Shown here: piece after piece, positions 1 through 7,727 of the stretch
Layout of the letters: every line of letters begins with the position of its first letter
How positions within the stretch are numbered: position 1 is the first letter of the stretch
Source: JBDTSW01 sp963797835
Lineage (GTDB): Bacteria; Actinomycetota; Thermoleophilia; Solirubrobacterales; 70-9
Reading direction: 5' to 3'
Assembly (NCBI GenBank): GCA_963797835.1
Contig: CAWCRN010000027.1
Span: forward strand, 248,001-312,000
Length of the DNA: 64,000 bases
Position numbers and translations under genes: made by a program
The notes under the pieces: model-generated
What the model saw: the letters and a program-made list of their open reading frames with translations, nothing else
Databases searched by the model: none
Told to the model about the DNA's origin: nothing

Positions 1-769
1 CCACCCGCAGCGTGCGCCCGTAGAGGTCGGCGTCGAAGTCGATCAGGTAGGCCTCGACCAACAGGCCGCGGCCAGTCTCGAAGGTGGGCCGGATCCCCAC
101 GTTGACCGCGGCCGGGCGGCCATCGGCGAACGCGGCATAGACGCCGTGGCCGGGGACGACGTACTCGTCGTCGGGCACGATGTTCGCGGTCGGGAATCCG
201 AGCGTGCGTCCACGCCGGTCGCCCCGGGTGACCTCGCCCTCGAGCAGGAAGGGCGCGCCGAGGCAGGCATTGGCGGTGGCCAGGTCGCCGGCGGCAACGA
301 CGGCGCGGATCCGCGTCGACGACACCGTTTCCCCCTGCACCTCGACGAGCGGCACGACCCGCGTGGAGAACTCCGGGCGTGAGAGCAGCATCTCCGCGTC
401 GCCGCGCGCCTTGCGACCGAAGCGGAAGTTCTCGCCGACGGAGACCTCGGTCGCCGCGAGGGTCTCGACCAGGATCCGCTCGCAGAACTCCTCGGCCTCG
501 ATCGAGGAGAAGCCCTCGTCGAACGGGATCACGACCAGCTCCTCGACGCCAAGGCCCTCGATCACGTCGCGCTTGACGGGAAACGGCATGATCAGCTTCG
601 GCGCCGCCTCAGGGTGGATCACGCTGAGCGGGTGCGGCTCGAACGTGAGGACGGTGTCGGCGTCACCGATCACGGCGCGATGGCCCACGTGAACTCCGTC
701 GAAGGTGCCGATCGCGACCCGGCGCGGACGCCGCTCGGCCTGGTCGAGCTGTGTCACCTCGATGCTCAC
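1..769 (-). CDS. ribF: Bifunctional riboflavin kinase / FAD synthetase RibF (C-terminus cut by window edge)
   Basis: Makes FMN from riboflavin and FAD from FMN in the cytoplasm. Reading the minus strand from a GTG at 769 gives a nucleotidyltransferase start with the motif GTFDGVHVGHR near residue 22, then the FAD synthetase core. The riboflavin kinase domain follows, with TRGDRRGRTLGFPTANI and NVGIRPTF near the window edge; the reading is still open at base 1. The GTG overlaps the truB stop (GTGA), which fixes the start and shows co-transcription. The truB-ribF order is the usual bacterial one. No frameshift seen in the visible part. Confidence 0.93.
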   Translation of the reverse strand, partial: MSIEVTQLDQAERRPRRVAIGTFDGVHVGHRAVIGDADTVLTFEPHPLSVIHPEAAPKLIMPFPVKRDVIEGLGVEELVVIPFDEGFSSIEAEEFCERILVETLAATEVSVGENFRFGRKARGDAEMLLSRPEFSTRVVPLVEVQGETVSSTRIRAVVAAGDLATANACLGAPFLLEGEVTRGDRRGRTLGFPTANIVPDDEYVVPGHGVYAAFADGRPAAVNVGIRPTFETGRGLLVEAYLIDFDADLYGRTLRV

Positions 770-1434
770 TGGGCCTCAACTCTGCCAGGGTCGGCCCCCC
801 GCGCGCGCTCCAGGGCGGCCTCGAGCCGCAGCGGGCTACGCTCGTCCGCCTCCTCCACGGTGAACGGCCCGATCGCCGTCCGGCGGAGCTCCTCGCAGTA
901 GGCGTCGCCGAGGTCGGCGATCAGGCTGCGCACGTACGTCCCCGACGAGCATTCGATCGCGAACTCGGCGCGGTCGCCGCGGCGCCACACCTCGTCGAAG
1001 CGGTGGACGGTCACGAGGCGCTCGGGCACCACCACCTCCTCCCCCCTACGCGCCCTGCGGTAGGCGCGCTCACCGCCGACCTTCACGGCCGAGAAGGCGG
1101 GCGGGCGCTGCCGGATCTCGCCTTGCGGCAGCTCGAGCTCGCCCGCCGGGACGACGCCGGTCTCGGTGATCTCGCCGTCGGGGTCGCCGGTCGTCGAGAC
1201 GGCGCCGAAGCGCGCGATCACCCGGTAGGTCTTGCGGAGCCCCATGAACCTGGCCTGCTCGCGCGTGGCCTGCCGGGTGAGCAGCACGATAAGGAGCCCC
1301 GTGGCAAAGGGGTCCAGGGTGCCCGCGTGGCCGGCCTTGACACCGTGCTCGCGCTTGACCCGGGCGACGACGTCGTGGGAGGTGACGCCCGCCGGCTTGT
1401 CGATCAGGAGGACGGCGGGCGCGGGGTCAGGCAC
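766..1434 (-). CDS. truB: tRNA pseudouridine(55) synthase TruB
   Basis: Isomerises U55 in the T-loop of tRNAs. The protein carries the family core LLIDKPAGVTSHDVV and the catalytic-Asp motif HAGTLDPFATGLL, then the conserved FSAVKVGGERAYRRAR and GTYVRSLI segments. I place the start at a GTG at 1434 because the family core begins only about 7 residues later; an in-frame extension to 1494 would run through an inverted repeat and the end of nrnA. The chosen start codon lies inside the left arm of that repeat (1423-1437). The stop overlaps the ribF GTG. Confidence 0.92.
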   Translation of the reverse strand: MPDPAPAVLLIDKPAGVTSHDVVARVKREHGVKAGHAGTLDPFATGLLIVLLTRQATREQARFMGLRKTYRVIARFGAVSTTGDPDGEITETGVVPAGELELPQGEIRQRPPAFSAVKVGGERAYRRARRGEEVVVPERLVTVHRFDEVWRRGDRAEFAIECSSGTYVRSLIADLGDAYCEELRRTAIGPFTVEEADERSPLRLEAALERARGADPGRVEAQ

Positions 1435-1482
1435 CGTGTCAGTGCGGCCGGGGGGCGGCAAACCTAAACGGTGCCTGACCCC
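1423..1482. repeat. REP-like inverted repeat at the nrnA/truB junction
   Basis: Two perfect 15-bp arms, GGGGTCAGGCACCGT at 1423-1437 and its reverse complement ACGGTGCCTGACCCC at 1468-1482, enclose 30 bp. On the minus strand the right arm encodes the last residues of NrnA (GSGTV before TAG), and the left arm carries the likely truB GTG start and the codons for PDP. The GGGGTC/GACCCC ends match the palindromes in nusA and at ruvA/ruvB. Looks like an inserted palindromic element (REP/BIME-like). No transposase is visible nearby. Confidence 0.8.
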
Positions 1483-2486
1483 AGCTTTGTGCACAGCGCC
1501 TCGACGATCTCCTCGTAGGGGAGGTCGGTGGAGAACCCGGCCGCCCGCGGGTGGCCGCCGCCGCCGTACGTGCGGGCGATCGCGGAGACGTCGGTCTCGC
1601 CGTCCGTGGAGCGCAAGCTCACCTTGCGGGCCGTGGCGGCCGCCTCGGCCCGGTCGCGCACGACCGCCGCGATCCTCGTCCCCTCGAGGGCGCGGACGTG
1701 GTCGATGATCCCCTCCGTCAGGACCTCGGCGGCCCCGGTCTGGGCGTAGTCATCGGCCGAGACGTAGGTCACGGCGAGCCCGCAGTCGTCGTGGCGCTCG
1801 ATCTTGTCCAGGGCGCGCGAGAGCAGGCGGAGCTTCTCGATCGGCACCCGCTCGTAGATGCGGCGATAGGTGTCGCCGACGTCCACCCCGGCATCGATCA
1901 GCGCGGCGGCCGTGCGGTGCGTGGCGGCAGCGGTGTTCTCGTAGGAGAAGCGGCCGGTGTCGGTCACGAGCCCGACGTACAGGGCGCCGGCGACCTCGGG
2001 CGTGATCTCGGCCCCCAGGAGCCCGGCCACCCTGTGGATGATCTCCGCCGTGGAGGAGACGGTCACGTCGACGAGGTTGATGGTCCCGAAACGGGTGTTG
2101 TCGTGGTGGTGGTCGATGTTGATCGACCTGGCGTCCGGGTTTCGCAGGAAGCCCTCGGGCGTGCGGTCCACGTTGCCGCAGTCGAGGAAGACCAGCGTGC
2201 GATCCACGACGTCCGCCGGCGGCTCGTGGAAGACCTCGGCGAGCGGCAGGAACCGATACTCGACGGGCAGCGGGAACTCCTTCGCGGCCAGGTACATGAC
2301 CGAGTCCTTGCCCAGCTGGCCCAGGATCGAGTGCAGGGCCAGGAGGGAGCCCAGCGCGTCCCCGTCGGGGTTCTCGTGGGTGGTCAGCAGGAAGCGCTCG
2401 TCGGAGCGCAGCGCCTCGACCACGGCCTCGAGGTCGGCGTCGGTCGACGCGGAGGCGTCCACGCCTGCGGCGGCCGGGCCGCTCAC
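1464..2486 (-). CDS. nrnA: DHH-family phosphoesterase NrnA (oligoribonuclease / pAp phosphatase)
   Basis: 340-residue DHH/DHHA1 protein expected to degrade nano-RNA and dephosphorylate pAp. Metal-binding motifs appear in order: HENPDGDALGS near residue 38, FLDCGN near 100, IDHHHDN near 125 (the DHH signature) and VTDTGRFSYENT near 175. The C-terminal DHHA1 motif YGGGGHPRAAGFS is near 310. The length is normal for the family. The gene sits between rbfA and truB with overlapping or abutting ends, a standard Gram-positive order. Its last codons are supplied by the inverted repeat described separately, so the C-terminal tail may be altered relative to relatives. Confidence 0.9.
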   Translation of the reverse strand: MSGPAAAGVDASASTDADLEAVVEALRSDERFLLTTHENPDGDALGSLLALHSILGQLGKDSVMYLAAKEFPLPVEYRFLPLAEVFHEPPADVVDRTLVFLDCGNVDRTPEGFLRNPDARSINIDHHHDNTRFGTINLVDVTVSSTAEIIHRVAGLLGAEITPEVAGALYVGLVTDTGRFSYENTAAATHRTAAALIDAGVDVGDTYRRIYERVPIEKLRLLSRALDKIERHDDCGLAVTYVSADDYAQTGAAEVLTEGIIDHVRALEGTRIAAVVRDRAEAAATARKVSLRSTDGETDVSAIARTYGGGGHPRAAGFSTDLPYEEIVEALCTKLGSGTV

Positions 2487-2815
2487 TCGTCGAGGAGCCG
2501 GGCCACGCGCACGCCGCGCTCGGGCCCCTCGTCGTAGTGGAACGAGAGCGTCGGCGTGTACTTGATCCGCATCTCGGTGGCGATCCGCGACTGCAGGAGA
2601 CCATGCGACGACGCCAGCGCGGCCAGCGTGGCCTCGCGCTCGCCCTCGTCTCCGAGCACGCTGACGTACACGCGCGCGGAGCGGAGGTCTGGGCTGGTGT
2701 CGACTGCGGTCACGGTCACGAAACCGATTCGGGGATCGTCGAGCTCGGTTGCGATCGCGTCCCCGATCACCTCGCGAATGACCTGGTTGACGCGCCTCAT
2801 GCGCTCAGTGGTCAT
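2483..2815 (-). CDS. rbfA: 30S ribosome-binding factor RbfA
   Basis: Small KH-fold protein (110 residues, family-normal) needed for late 30S maturation and 16S 5' end processing. The sequence starts MTTERMRRVNQVIREVIG, with the conserved DPRIGFVTVT segment near residue 27 and the KH region through RIKYTPTLSFHYDEG. The stop overlaps the nrnA start by 4 bp. It lies downstream of infB and ylxP in the classical nusA-infB-rbfA-truB cluster, so it is probably part of that long transcript. Confidence 0.95.
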   Translation of the reverse strand: MTTERMRRVNQVIREVIGDAIATELDDPRIGFVTVTAVDTSPDLRSARVYVSVLGDEGEREATLAALASSHGLLQSRIATEMRIKYTPTLSFHYDEGPERGVRVARLLDE

Positions 2816-2851
2816 CGCCGCGTCAATCTAACAGGGGCCTCATAAAGCCCG

Positions 2852-3160
2852 CTAAACGCTTCGAATGTCCTCGAGGCTCAACAGGTCCCGCTCGAACCGG
2901 CAGCCCTCGGGACAGCGCGACTCGACGAACCGGCACAGCTCGTCGGCCCGCCCGGCGACCGTCTCGTCGCCGACCAGCGCGCAGACGAGCGTCGAGCGCT
3001 GCCACGCGTCGTGGTGATCGACCTCCGCCACCGTCGCCCCGAACCGCTGGCGCACGTGCGCCTTGAGCGAATGCAGCACTTTCCGCTTGCCCTTGAGGTC
3101 GTGCAGCTCGCCGAAGTGAAGCTCGGCCTGGATCACGCAGACGTACGTCGTCACGCCCAA
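2852..3160 (-). CDS. ylxP: DUF503 family protein (YlxP-like)
   Basis: 102-residue protein of the DUF503/YlxP family, regularly found between infB and rbfA; its biochemical role is not established. The recognisable family region is VCVIQAELHF near the start, followed by LKGKRKVLHSLKAHVRQRF and AEVDHHDAWQRSTLVCALVG. It belongs to the infB-ylxP-rbfA stretch of the translation operon, with 70 bp to infB upstream and 36 bp to rbfA downstream. Its position suggests an accessory role in ribosome assembly, which is inference. Confidence 0.88.
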   Translation of the reverse strand: MGVTTYVCVIQAELHFGELHDLKGKRKVLHSLKAHVRQRFGATVAEVDHHDAWQRSTLVCALVGDETVAGRADELCRFVESRCPEGCRFERDLLSLEDIRSV

Positions 3161-3230
3161 AGGATGCCCGAGCGGGGGGCTGGCGCGGGCGCTCTGCCGG
3201 TGGGCCCTCGCGGCTGGGGTCGGGCTTGGC

Positions 3231-5492
3231 TTACTCCAGGGTCTGCTCGACCTGGCGGCTCTCGAAGGCCTCGATCACGTCGTCGACCTTCACGTCCTGG
3301 AAGCCCTCGAGCACGATCCCGCACTCGAGGCCCTCCTCCACCTCTTGGACGTTGTCCTTGAAGCGGCGGAGCGAGCCGATCTTGCCCGTCCACACCACGG
3401 TGCCGTCGCGGACGAGCCGGGCGTCGGCCGTACGCGTGATCTTCCCGTCGGTGACCAGGCAACCGGCGATCGTGCCCACGCGCGAGGCCTTGAACAGCTC
3501 CTTGACCTCGGCCTGGCCGAGCGACTCCTCGACCTCCTCGGGCTCGAGGAGGCCCTCCATGGCGCCGCGCAGCTCCTCGGTGACCTTGTAGATCACCGAG
3601 TAGGTACGGATCTCGACGCCCTCCGCCTCGGCCGTGCGGCGGGCCTCGGCGAGCGGGCGAACGTTGAAGCCGATGATGATCGCGTCGGACGCGGCGGCCA
3701 GCATCACGTCCGACTCGTTGATGCCTCCGGCCGCGGCGCGGATGATGTTGATCGCCACCTGCTGCTGGGGCACCTTCGCGATCTCGTCCTGGAGCGCCTC
3801 CAGCGAGCCGGACACGTCGGCCTTGAGCAGGAGGTTCAGCTCCTTGATCTGGCCCTCCTGCGCCTTGGCGAAGACGTCCTCGAGGCTGACCCGGCGGGCC
3901 TGGCGGCGAGCGAGCTGCTCGGTCTTGAGCCGCTGCTCGCGCTCGCCCGCGAGCTGGCGGGCGCGGCGCTCGTTCTCGACCACCTCGAAGCGCTCGCCGG
4001 CCTCGCAGACGCCGTCGAATCCGAGCACCACGACGGGGTCGCCCGGCTCGGCCTTCTCGAGCCGCGCCCCGGTGTGGTCCTGCATCGCCCGCACCTTGCC
4101 CCAGACGGGCCCGGCGACGACCGCGTCGCCCACGGCGAGCGTGCCGCGCTGCACCAGCGCCGTGGAGACCGGTCCCCGGCCCGGGTCGAGGTGGGACTCG
4201 ACGATCACCCCGCTCGCGTCTGCGTCCGGGTTCGCCTTGAGCTCCTCCACCTCGGCCACCAGCAGGATGCTCTCGAGCAGGTCGTCGAGGCCCTCCTTGG
4301 TCTTGGCCGAAACGTTGGCGAAGATCGTGTCGCCGCCCCAGTCCTCGGGATTCAGCCCCTGGTTCGCGAGCTCGCCCTTGACCTTGTCGACGTTGGCGGC
4401 CGGGAGGTCGATCTTGTTGACGGCGACGATCATCGGGACGTCTGCGGCCTTCGCGTGGTCGATCGCCTCGACCGTCTGGGGCATCACGCCGTCGTCGGCG
4501 GCGACGACGATCACCGCGATGTCGGTGACATTCGCGCCACGGGCACGCATGGCGGTGAAGGCGGCATGGCCCGGCGTGTCGATGAAGGAGATCGTCTTGC
4601 CGTCCTGGTGGACCTGGTAGGCGCCGATGTGCTGGGTGATGCCCCCCGCCTCCCCGGCCGCGACCTCGGTCTCGCGGATCGCGTCCAGCAGGGAGGTCTT
4701 GCCGTGATCGACGTGGCCCATGACCGTGACCACCGGCGGACGCTCCGAAAGGTCGGCCTCCTCGTCCTCGAATACCGGCTCCTCGACCTCCTCCTCGGCG
4801 GCCGAGACGACCTCGACCTTCTGGCCCAGCTCGGAGGCGAGCGCCTCGATCGTCTCGTCGGCGAGGGTCTGGGTGAGGGTCGCCATCTCCCCGAGCTGCA
4901 TCAGGGTCTTGATCAGATCTGCGGCGTTTACGCCGAGCGTCTCCGCGACCTCGCGCACCGTCGCACCCGAGGGCACGCGCGTCGCGTCCGGCTCGGCCGG
5001 CTCGGCCACCGCCTTCGGCGGCTCCTCGAGCAGCGGGCGGCGGCGACGGCCCCCGCGGCGGCGCGGCGGACGCTGAGGCGGCGGAGCGGACATCCGCTCC
5101 CGCCGTGAGGCCTGCGAGTCGATCACGACCCGGCGCATCCGCTTGCCGCTCGCCGCGGCCTTCGAAGCTGGCGGCTTCGCATCGCCCCCGGCCGTGGGCT
5201 TGGCCGGCGGGGTCTCGGCCTCGGCCGCGGCCTCGCCAGCCGGCGCCTTCGCCTTCGCGGGCGCCTTGGCCTTAGCCGCCGGCTTGGCCTTGGCGGGCTC
5301 TGCCTTCGGCTTCGCAGCCGCGGGCTTTGCCTCCGCGGCCGGCGCGGCCTTCAGGGCGTCGAGGGCGACGTCCTCCTCGACGCTCGACGCAGCGGCCTTC
5401 GCCTCGACGCCAGCGGCGTTGAGCGCGGCCAGGACCTCCTTGGAGGTGACTCCCTGGGCCTTGGCGATCTCGTGAACGCGTTTCTTGGCCAA
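3231..5492 (-). CDS. infB: Translation initiation factor IF-2
   Basis: GTPase that delivers initiator tRNA to the 30S subunit. 753 residues, uninterrupted. Order: an IF2_N helix (VHEIAKAQGVTSKEVLAAL), an Ala/Lys/Pro-rich linker (residues about 50-170) with a basic patch, a second IF2_N-like domain (about 175-220), then the G domain with GHVDHGKT near 260, DTPGHAAF and NKID. The beta-barrel and C-terminal initiator-tRNA domains follow, ending EQTLE. Only 8 bp separate it from nusA; there is no ylxR gene in between, although many bacteria have one there. Confidence 0.97.
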   Translation of the reverse strand: MAKKRVHEIAKAQGVTSKEVLAALNAAGVEAKAAASSVEEDVALDALKAAPAAEAKPAAAKPKAEPAKAKPAAKAKAPAKAKAPAGEAAAEAETPPAKPTAGGDAKPPASKAAASGKRMRRVVIDSQASRRERMSAPPPQRPPRRRGGRRRRPLLEEPPKAVAEPAEPDATRVPSGATVREVAETLGVNAADLIKTLMQLGEMATLTQTLADETIEALASELGQKVEVVSAAEEEVEEPVFEDEEADLSERPPVVTVMGHVDHGKTSLLDAIRETEVAAGEAGGITQHIGAYQVHQDGKTISFIDTPGHAAFTAMRARGANVTDIAVIVVAADDGVMPQTVEAIDHAKAADVPMIVAVNKIDLPAANVDKVKGELANQGLNPEDWGGDTIFANVSAKTKEGLDDLLESILLVAEVEELKANPDADASGVIVESHLDPGRGPVSTALVQRGTLAVGDAVVAGPVWGKVRAMQDHTGARLEKAEPGDPVVVLGFDGVCEAGERFEVVENERRARQLAGEREQRLKTEQLARRQARRVSLEDVFAKAQEGQIKELNLLLKADVSGSLEALQDEIAKVPQQQVAINIIRAAAGGINESDVMLAAASDAIIIGFNVRPLAEARRTAEAEGVEIRTYSVIYKVTEELRGAMEGLLEPEEVEESLGQAEVKELFKASRVGTIAGCLVTDGKITRTADARLVRDGTVVWTGKIGSLRRFKDNVQEVEEGLECGIVLEGFQDVKVDDVIEAFESRQVEQTLE

Positions 5493-5500
5493 TGCTCCAG

Positions 5501-7141
5501 CTACGCCGCCGGCGTCTCCTCGGCGGCCTCCTCGGCGTCGCTCGTGGGGTCAGACCCCTCCTCGGCGGCGGGCTCGGCGTCGCTCGTGGGGTCAGACCCC
5601 GCCGTCGGCGGCGGGCTCGGGCGTCGGCTCGGGTACGGACTCGGCGTCGCTCGTGGGGTCAGACCCCTCCTCGGCGGCGGGCTCGGGCGTCGGCTCGGGC
5701 GTCGGCGTCGCTCGGTCGGCTCCTCCGGCCGGCCTCGGCTCGGGTGCGGGTCTGACCCCACGTCTGCCGGCTCGGCCTCCACGGCAGCGGCGGTCGCGCG
5801 CTCGACGAGCGCGCTCACCGCGGCCTCGTCCGCATCGGGGTCGGCCAGCGTCGCCACCTCGTCCTCGCTGAGCGCGGAGACCACGCCGACGTCGTTCGTC
5901 TCGAACCTTGCGAGGGCCTGGTGCTGCGGCAGTCCGCAGTAGCGCGACCCCGGCAGCGAGGCGTTGGGGCAGCGGCGGCCGGCGGAGAGTACGGCGGCAC
6001 AACGGCCGTCGGCATCGTCGGCGCCCTCGATCTCGATCTCGTCCTCCTGCGCGGAGAAGTCCGTCTCGGACTTGATGTCCACGCGCCAGCCGGTGAGCTT
6101 GGCGGCGAGGCGCGCGTTCTGCCCCTCGCGGCCGATCGCCAGCGAGAGCTGGTCGTCGGGGACGACGACCGTCGCCTGCTTGTCCTCGTCGTCCACGAGC
6201 ACCTCGCGGACACGGGCGGGCGACAGCGCCTTGGCGACGAACCGGGCGGGCTCCTCGTTGTAAGGGATGATGTCGATCTTCTCGCCGCGCAGCTCGGAGA
6301 CGACCATCCGCACCCGGGAGCCGCGTGGGCCGACGCAGGCACCGACCGGGTCGACGCCGTCGGCGTGGGAGATCACGGCGATCTTCGAGCGGTAGCCCGG
6401 CTCGCGGGCGACCCCGACGATCTCGACGAGGTCGTCGGCGATCTCGGGGACCTCGAGCTCGAACAGCGACTTGATCAACTCGGGGCTGCGGCGCGAGACG
6501 ACGATGCTCGGACCCTTGCCCTCGGCCGAGACGTCGGTGATCACCGCCTTGATCCGCATCCCGTGGTCGTAGCGCTCGTTCCACACCTGCTCGGAGCGCG
6601 GGAGCAGCGCCTCGACCCGCTCGCGCAGCTGCACGAGCGTGTAACGGTTGTCGGACTGCTGGATGATCCCGGTGATCAGCTCGCCGACGCGGTCCTGGTA
6701 CTCGTCGTACATCATCTGCCGCTCGGCCTCACGGATCCGCTGCAGCATCACCTGCTTGGCGGTCTGGGCGGCGATGCGGCCGAAGTCGTCGGGCGTGACG
6801 TCGCGGCTCTGGATCTGGTCCTCGTAGGGAGCCAGCATCTCGGGGTCGAGCTCCGGCTCCTCGGGCTCGCGCAGCTCGCCCGTCTCGGGGTCGATCTCCT
6901 GCTCGGCCTCCTCGGCGACCTGCTCGAGAAGCTTCTCCTCCAGCTCCGCCGGCAGGATCAGCTCGAAGACGCGGTAGTCGCCCGTGGCCTCGTCGAACTC
7001 GACCCGGGCGTACTTGGCCGCCCCGGGGGTCTTCTTGTAGGCGGACAGGAGCGCATCCTCGAGCGCAGACTTGAGGATGTCGGGGTCGATGCCCTTCTCC
7101 TGTGCCAGGGCCGTTACGGCCTCGAGGATCTCGCGGCTCAT
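5501..7141 (-). CDS. nusA: Transcription termination/antitermination protein NusA with zinc-finger-like and repeat-bearing C-terminal tail
   Basis: RNA polymerase-binding elongation factor. Residues about 1-130 are the N-terminal domain, followed by S1 and two KH domains (DPVGACVGPRGSRVRMV and LSLAIGREGQNARLAAKLTG). The 546-residue reading is long because of an unusual tail. A Cys/His motif runs from CAAVLSAGRRC through YCGLPQH (Cys-x9-Cys-x10-Cys-x4-His, about residues 380-408). An acidic linker follows, then Gly-Ser-Asp-Pro repeats encoded by palindromic DNA. Within the repeats (about 5600-5715) the frame slips to GLTPRAT-like text while an adjacent frame reads EEGSDPTSDAE, so two compensating indels are likely. 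The start overlaps the rimP stop (ATGA). Confidence 0.93.
   Translation of the reverse strand: MSREILEAVTALAQEKGIDPDILKSALEDALLSAYKKTPGAAKYARVEFDEATGDYRVFELILPAELEEKLLEQVAEEAEQEIDPETGELREPEEPELDPEMLAPYEDQIQSRDVTPDDFGRIAAQTAKQVMLQRIREAERQMMYDEYQDRVGELITGIIQQSDNRYTLVQLRERVEALLPRSEQVWNERYDHGMRIKAVITDVSAEGKGPSIVVSRRSPELIKSLFELEVPEIADDLVEIVGVAREPGYRSKIAVISHADGVDPVGACVGPRGSRVRMVVSELRGEKIDIIPYNEEPARFVAKALSPARVREVLVDDEDKQATVVVPDDQLSLAIGREGQNARLAAKLTGWRVDIKSETDFSAQEDEIEIEGADDADGRCAAVLSAGRRCPNASLPGSRYCGLPQHQALARFETNDVGVVSALSEDEVATLADPDADEAAVSALVERATAAAVEAEPADVGSDPHPSRGRPEEPTERRRRPSRRPSPPPRRGLTPRATPSPYPSRRPSPPPTAGSDPTSDAEPAAEEGSDPTSDAEEAAEETPAA
5530..5762. repeat. Palindromic GGGGTC(A/T)GACCCC repeat cluster inside nusA
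   Basis: The 13-bp palindrome GGGGTCAGACCCC occurs at 5546-5558, 5588-5600 and 5655-5667. An inverted copy lacking one G is at 5748-5759. The three forward copies share flanks (CGTCGCTCGT before; TCCTCGGCGGCGGGC after two of them), so larger units have been duplicated. In the nusA frame each copy, in either orientation, reads Gly-Ser-Asp-Pro, usually continuing Thr-Ser-Asp-Ala-Glu. The same core occurs at 47135 and 47183. Confidence 0.85.
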
Positions 7142-7581
7142 GCCTCACCTCCATGCAGCTCAGGCACGAGGTTGGAGCGACGGATGCCCGCGAACGGGAT
7201 CTCGACCGCACCGGACTCGGCCTCCAGGGACACGCCCTGGTCGCCGGCCGCCGTGATCGTCCCGGTGAAGTTCCGTTGCCCCGCGATGGCCTCCTCGGTC
7301 CGGACGCGAACGCGGCGGCCGACGAAGCGCCGGTAGTGGTCCGGCTTCGTCAGCGGCCGATCCGTTCCCGGCGATGAGACCTCCAGCGACCAGCGCTCGA
7401 GCAGGTCGCGCAGCTGCGCGGTCACCCGCTCGCACAGCGCAAGGTCCACCCCGTCGGGATGATCGACGTAGATTCGAAGCGACTCGGCGGCGGGATGCTC
7501 GACGGCGACCAGTTCGATCGCGGGGTCGAGATCGCCCAGCCTGTGCTCGATCGTCCTCTCTAGCTCGGCGGCTTCGCTCAC
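7138..7581 (-). CDS. rimP: Ribosome maturation factor RimP
   Basis: 147-residue protein for 30S assembly, first gene of the rimP-nusA-infB block. From a GTG at 7581 the protein reads VSEAAELERTIEHRL. The N-terminal domain includes LRIYVDHPDGVDLALCERVT, followed by the family-diagnostic LEVSSPGTDRPLTKPDHYRRF and a C-terminal Sm-like domain. A longer in-frame extension upstream runs over a terminator and antisense to dtd, so I reject it. The stop overlaps the nusA ATG. Confidence 0.92.
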   Translation of the reverse strand: MSEAAELERTIEHRLGDLDPAIELVAVEHPAAESLRIYVDHPDGVDLALCERVTAQLRDLLERWSLEVSSPGTDRPLTKPDHYRRFVGRRVRVRTEEAIAGQRNFTGTITAAGDQGVSLEAESGAVEIPFAGIRRSNLVPELHGGEA

Positions 7582-7630
7582 TCTTCCTCTGTGCGGTTGA
7601 TTCTCTCTTCCCTCTCCTGCATCCGAGCCC

Positions 7631-7655
7631 AAAAAAAGGCGGGCCCGGGCCCACC
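7631..7655 (-). terminator. Intrinsic terminator / possible attenuator in front of rimP
   Basis: On the minus strand GGTGGGC-CCGG-GCCCGCC forms a 7-bp stem with a tetraloop (one G-U pair), followed directly by TTTTTTT. It lies 73 bp after the dtd stop and 50 bp before the rimP GTG. It could simply end dtd transcription. If a promoter lies between dtd and the hairpin (candidate at 7693-7698), it would instead be a leader terminator that NusA could act on to tune its own operon. Confidence 0.8.
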
Positions 7656-7692
7656 TCGTGACAAGGGTTCGGGTGCGTGAAGAGGTGAATCG

Positions 7693-7698
7693 AGTATA
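7693..7698 (-). promoter_or_regulatory. Possible -10 box for the rimP-nusA-infB operon
   Basis: Minus-strand TATACT preceded by GGAAGC, located in the dtd-rimP gap upstream of the terminator hairpin. No convincing -35 hexamer is seen at the expected distance (CGGGGC-like sequence there), so support is weak. If used, the transcript would contain the hairpin at 7631-7655 in its leader. Confidence 0.35.
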
Positions 7699-7727
7699 GC
7701 TTCCACCCAGGGGTCGCCCCGCCCGCG

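Noticed and set aside
3345..5108. Very long plus-strand open frame antisense to infB (587 codons)
   Set aside because: High-GC shadow frame; composition is Leu/Asp/Arg/Gly repeat-like with no family motif, while the minus strand gives a complete IF-2.
5530..5762. CRISPR-like array in nusA
   Set aside because: The repeats are short palindromes with similar, not unique, spacers, and no cas genes are present; they are in-frame coding repeats.
5592..6584. Alternative minus-strand open frame inside nusA reading PTPEPTPEPAAEEGSDPTSDAE
   Set aside because: Not a separate gene; it is the true nusA tail frame exposed by two compensating indels in the repeat region.
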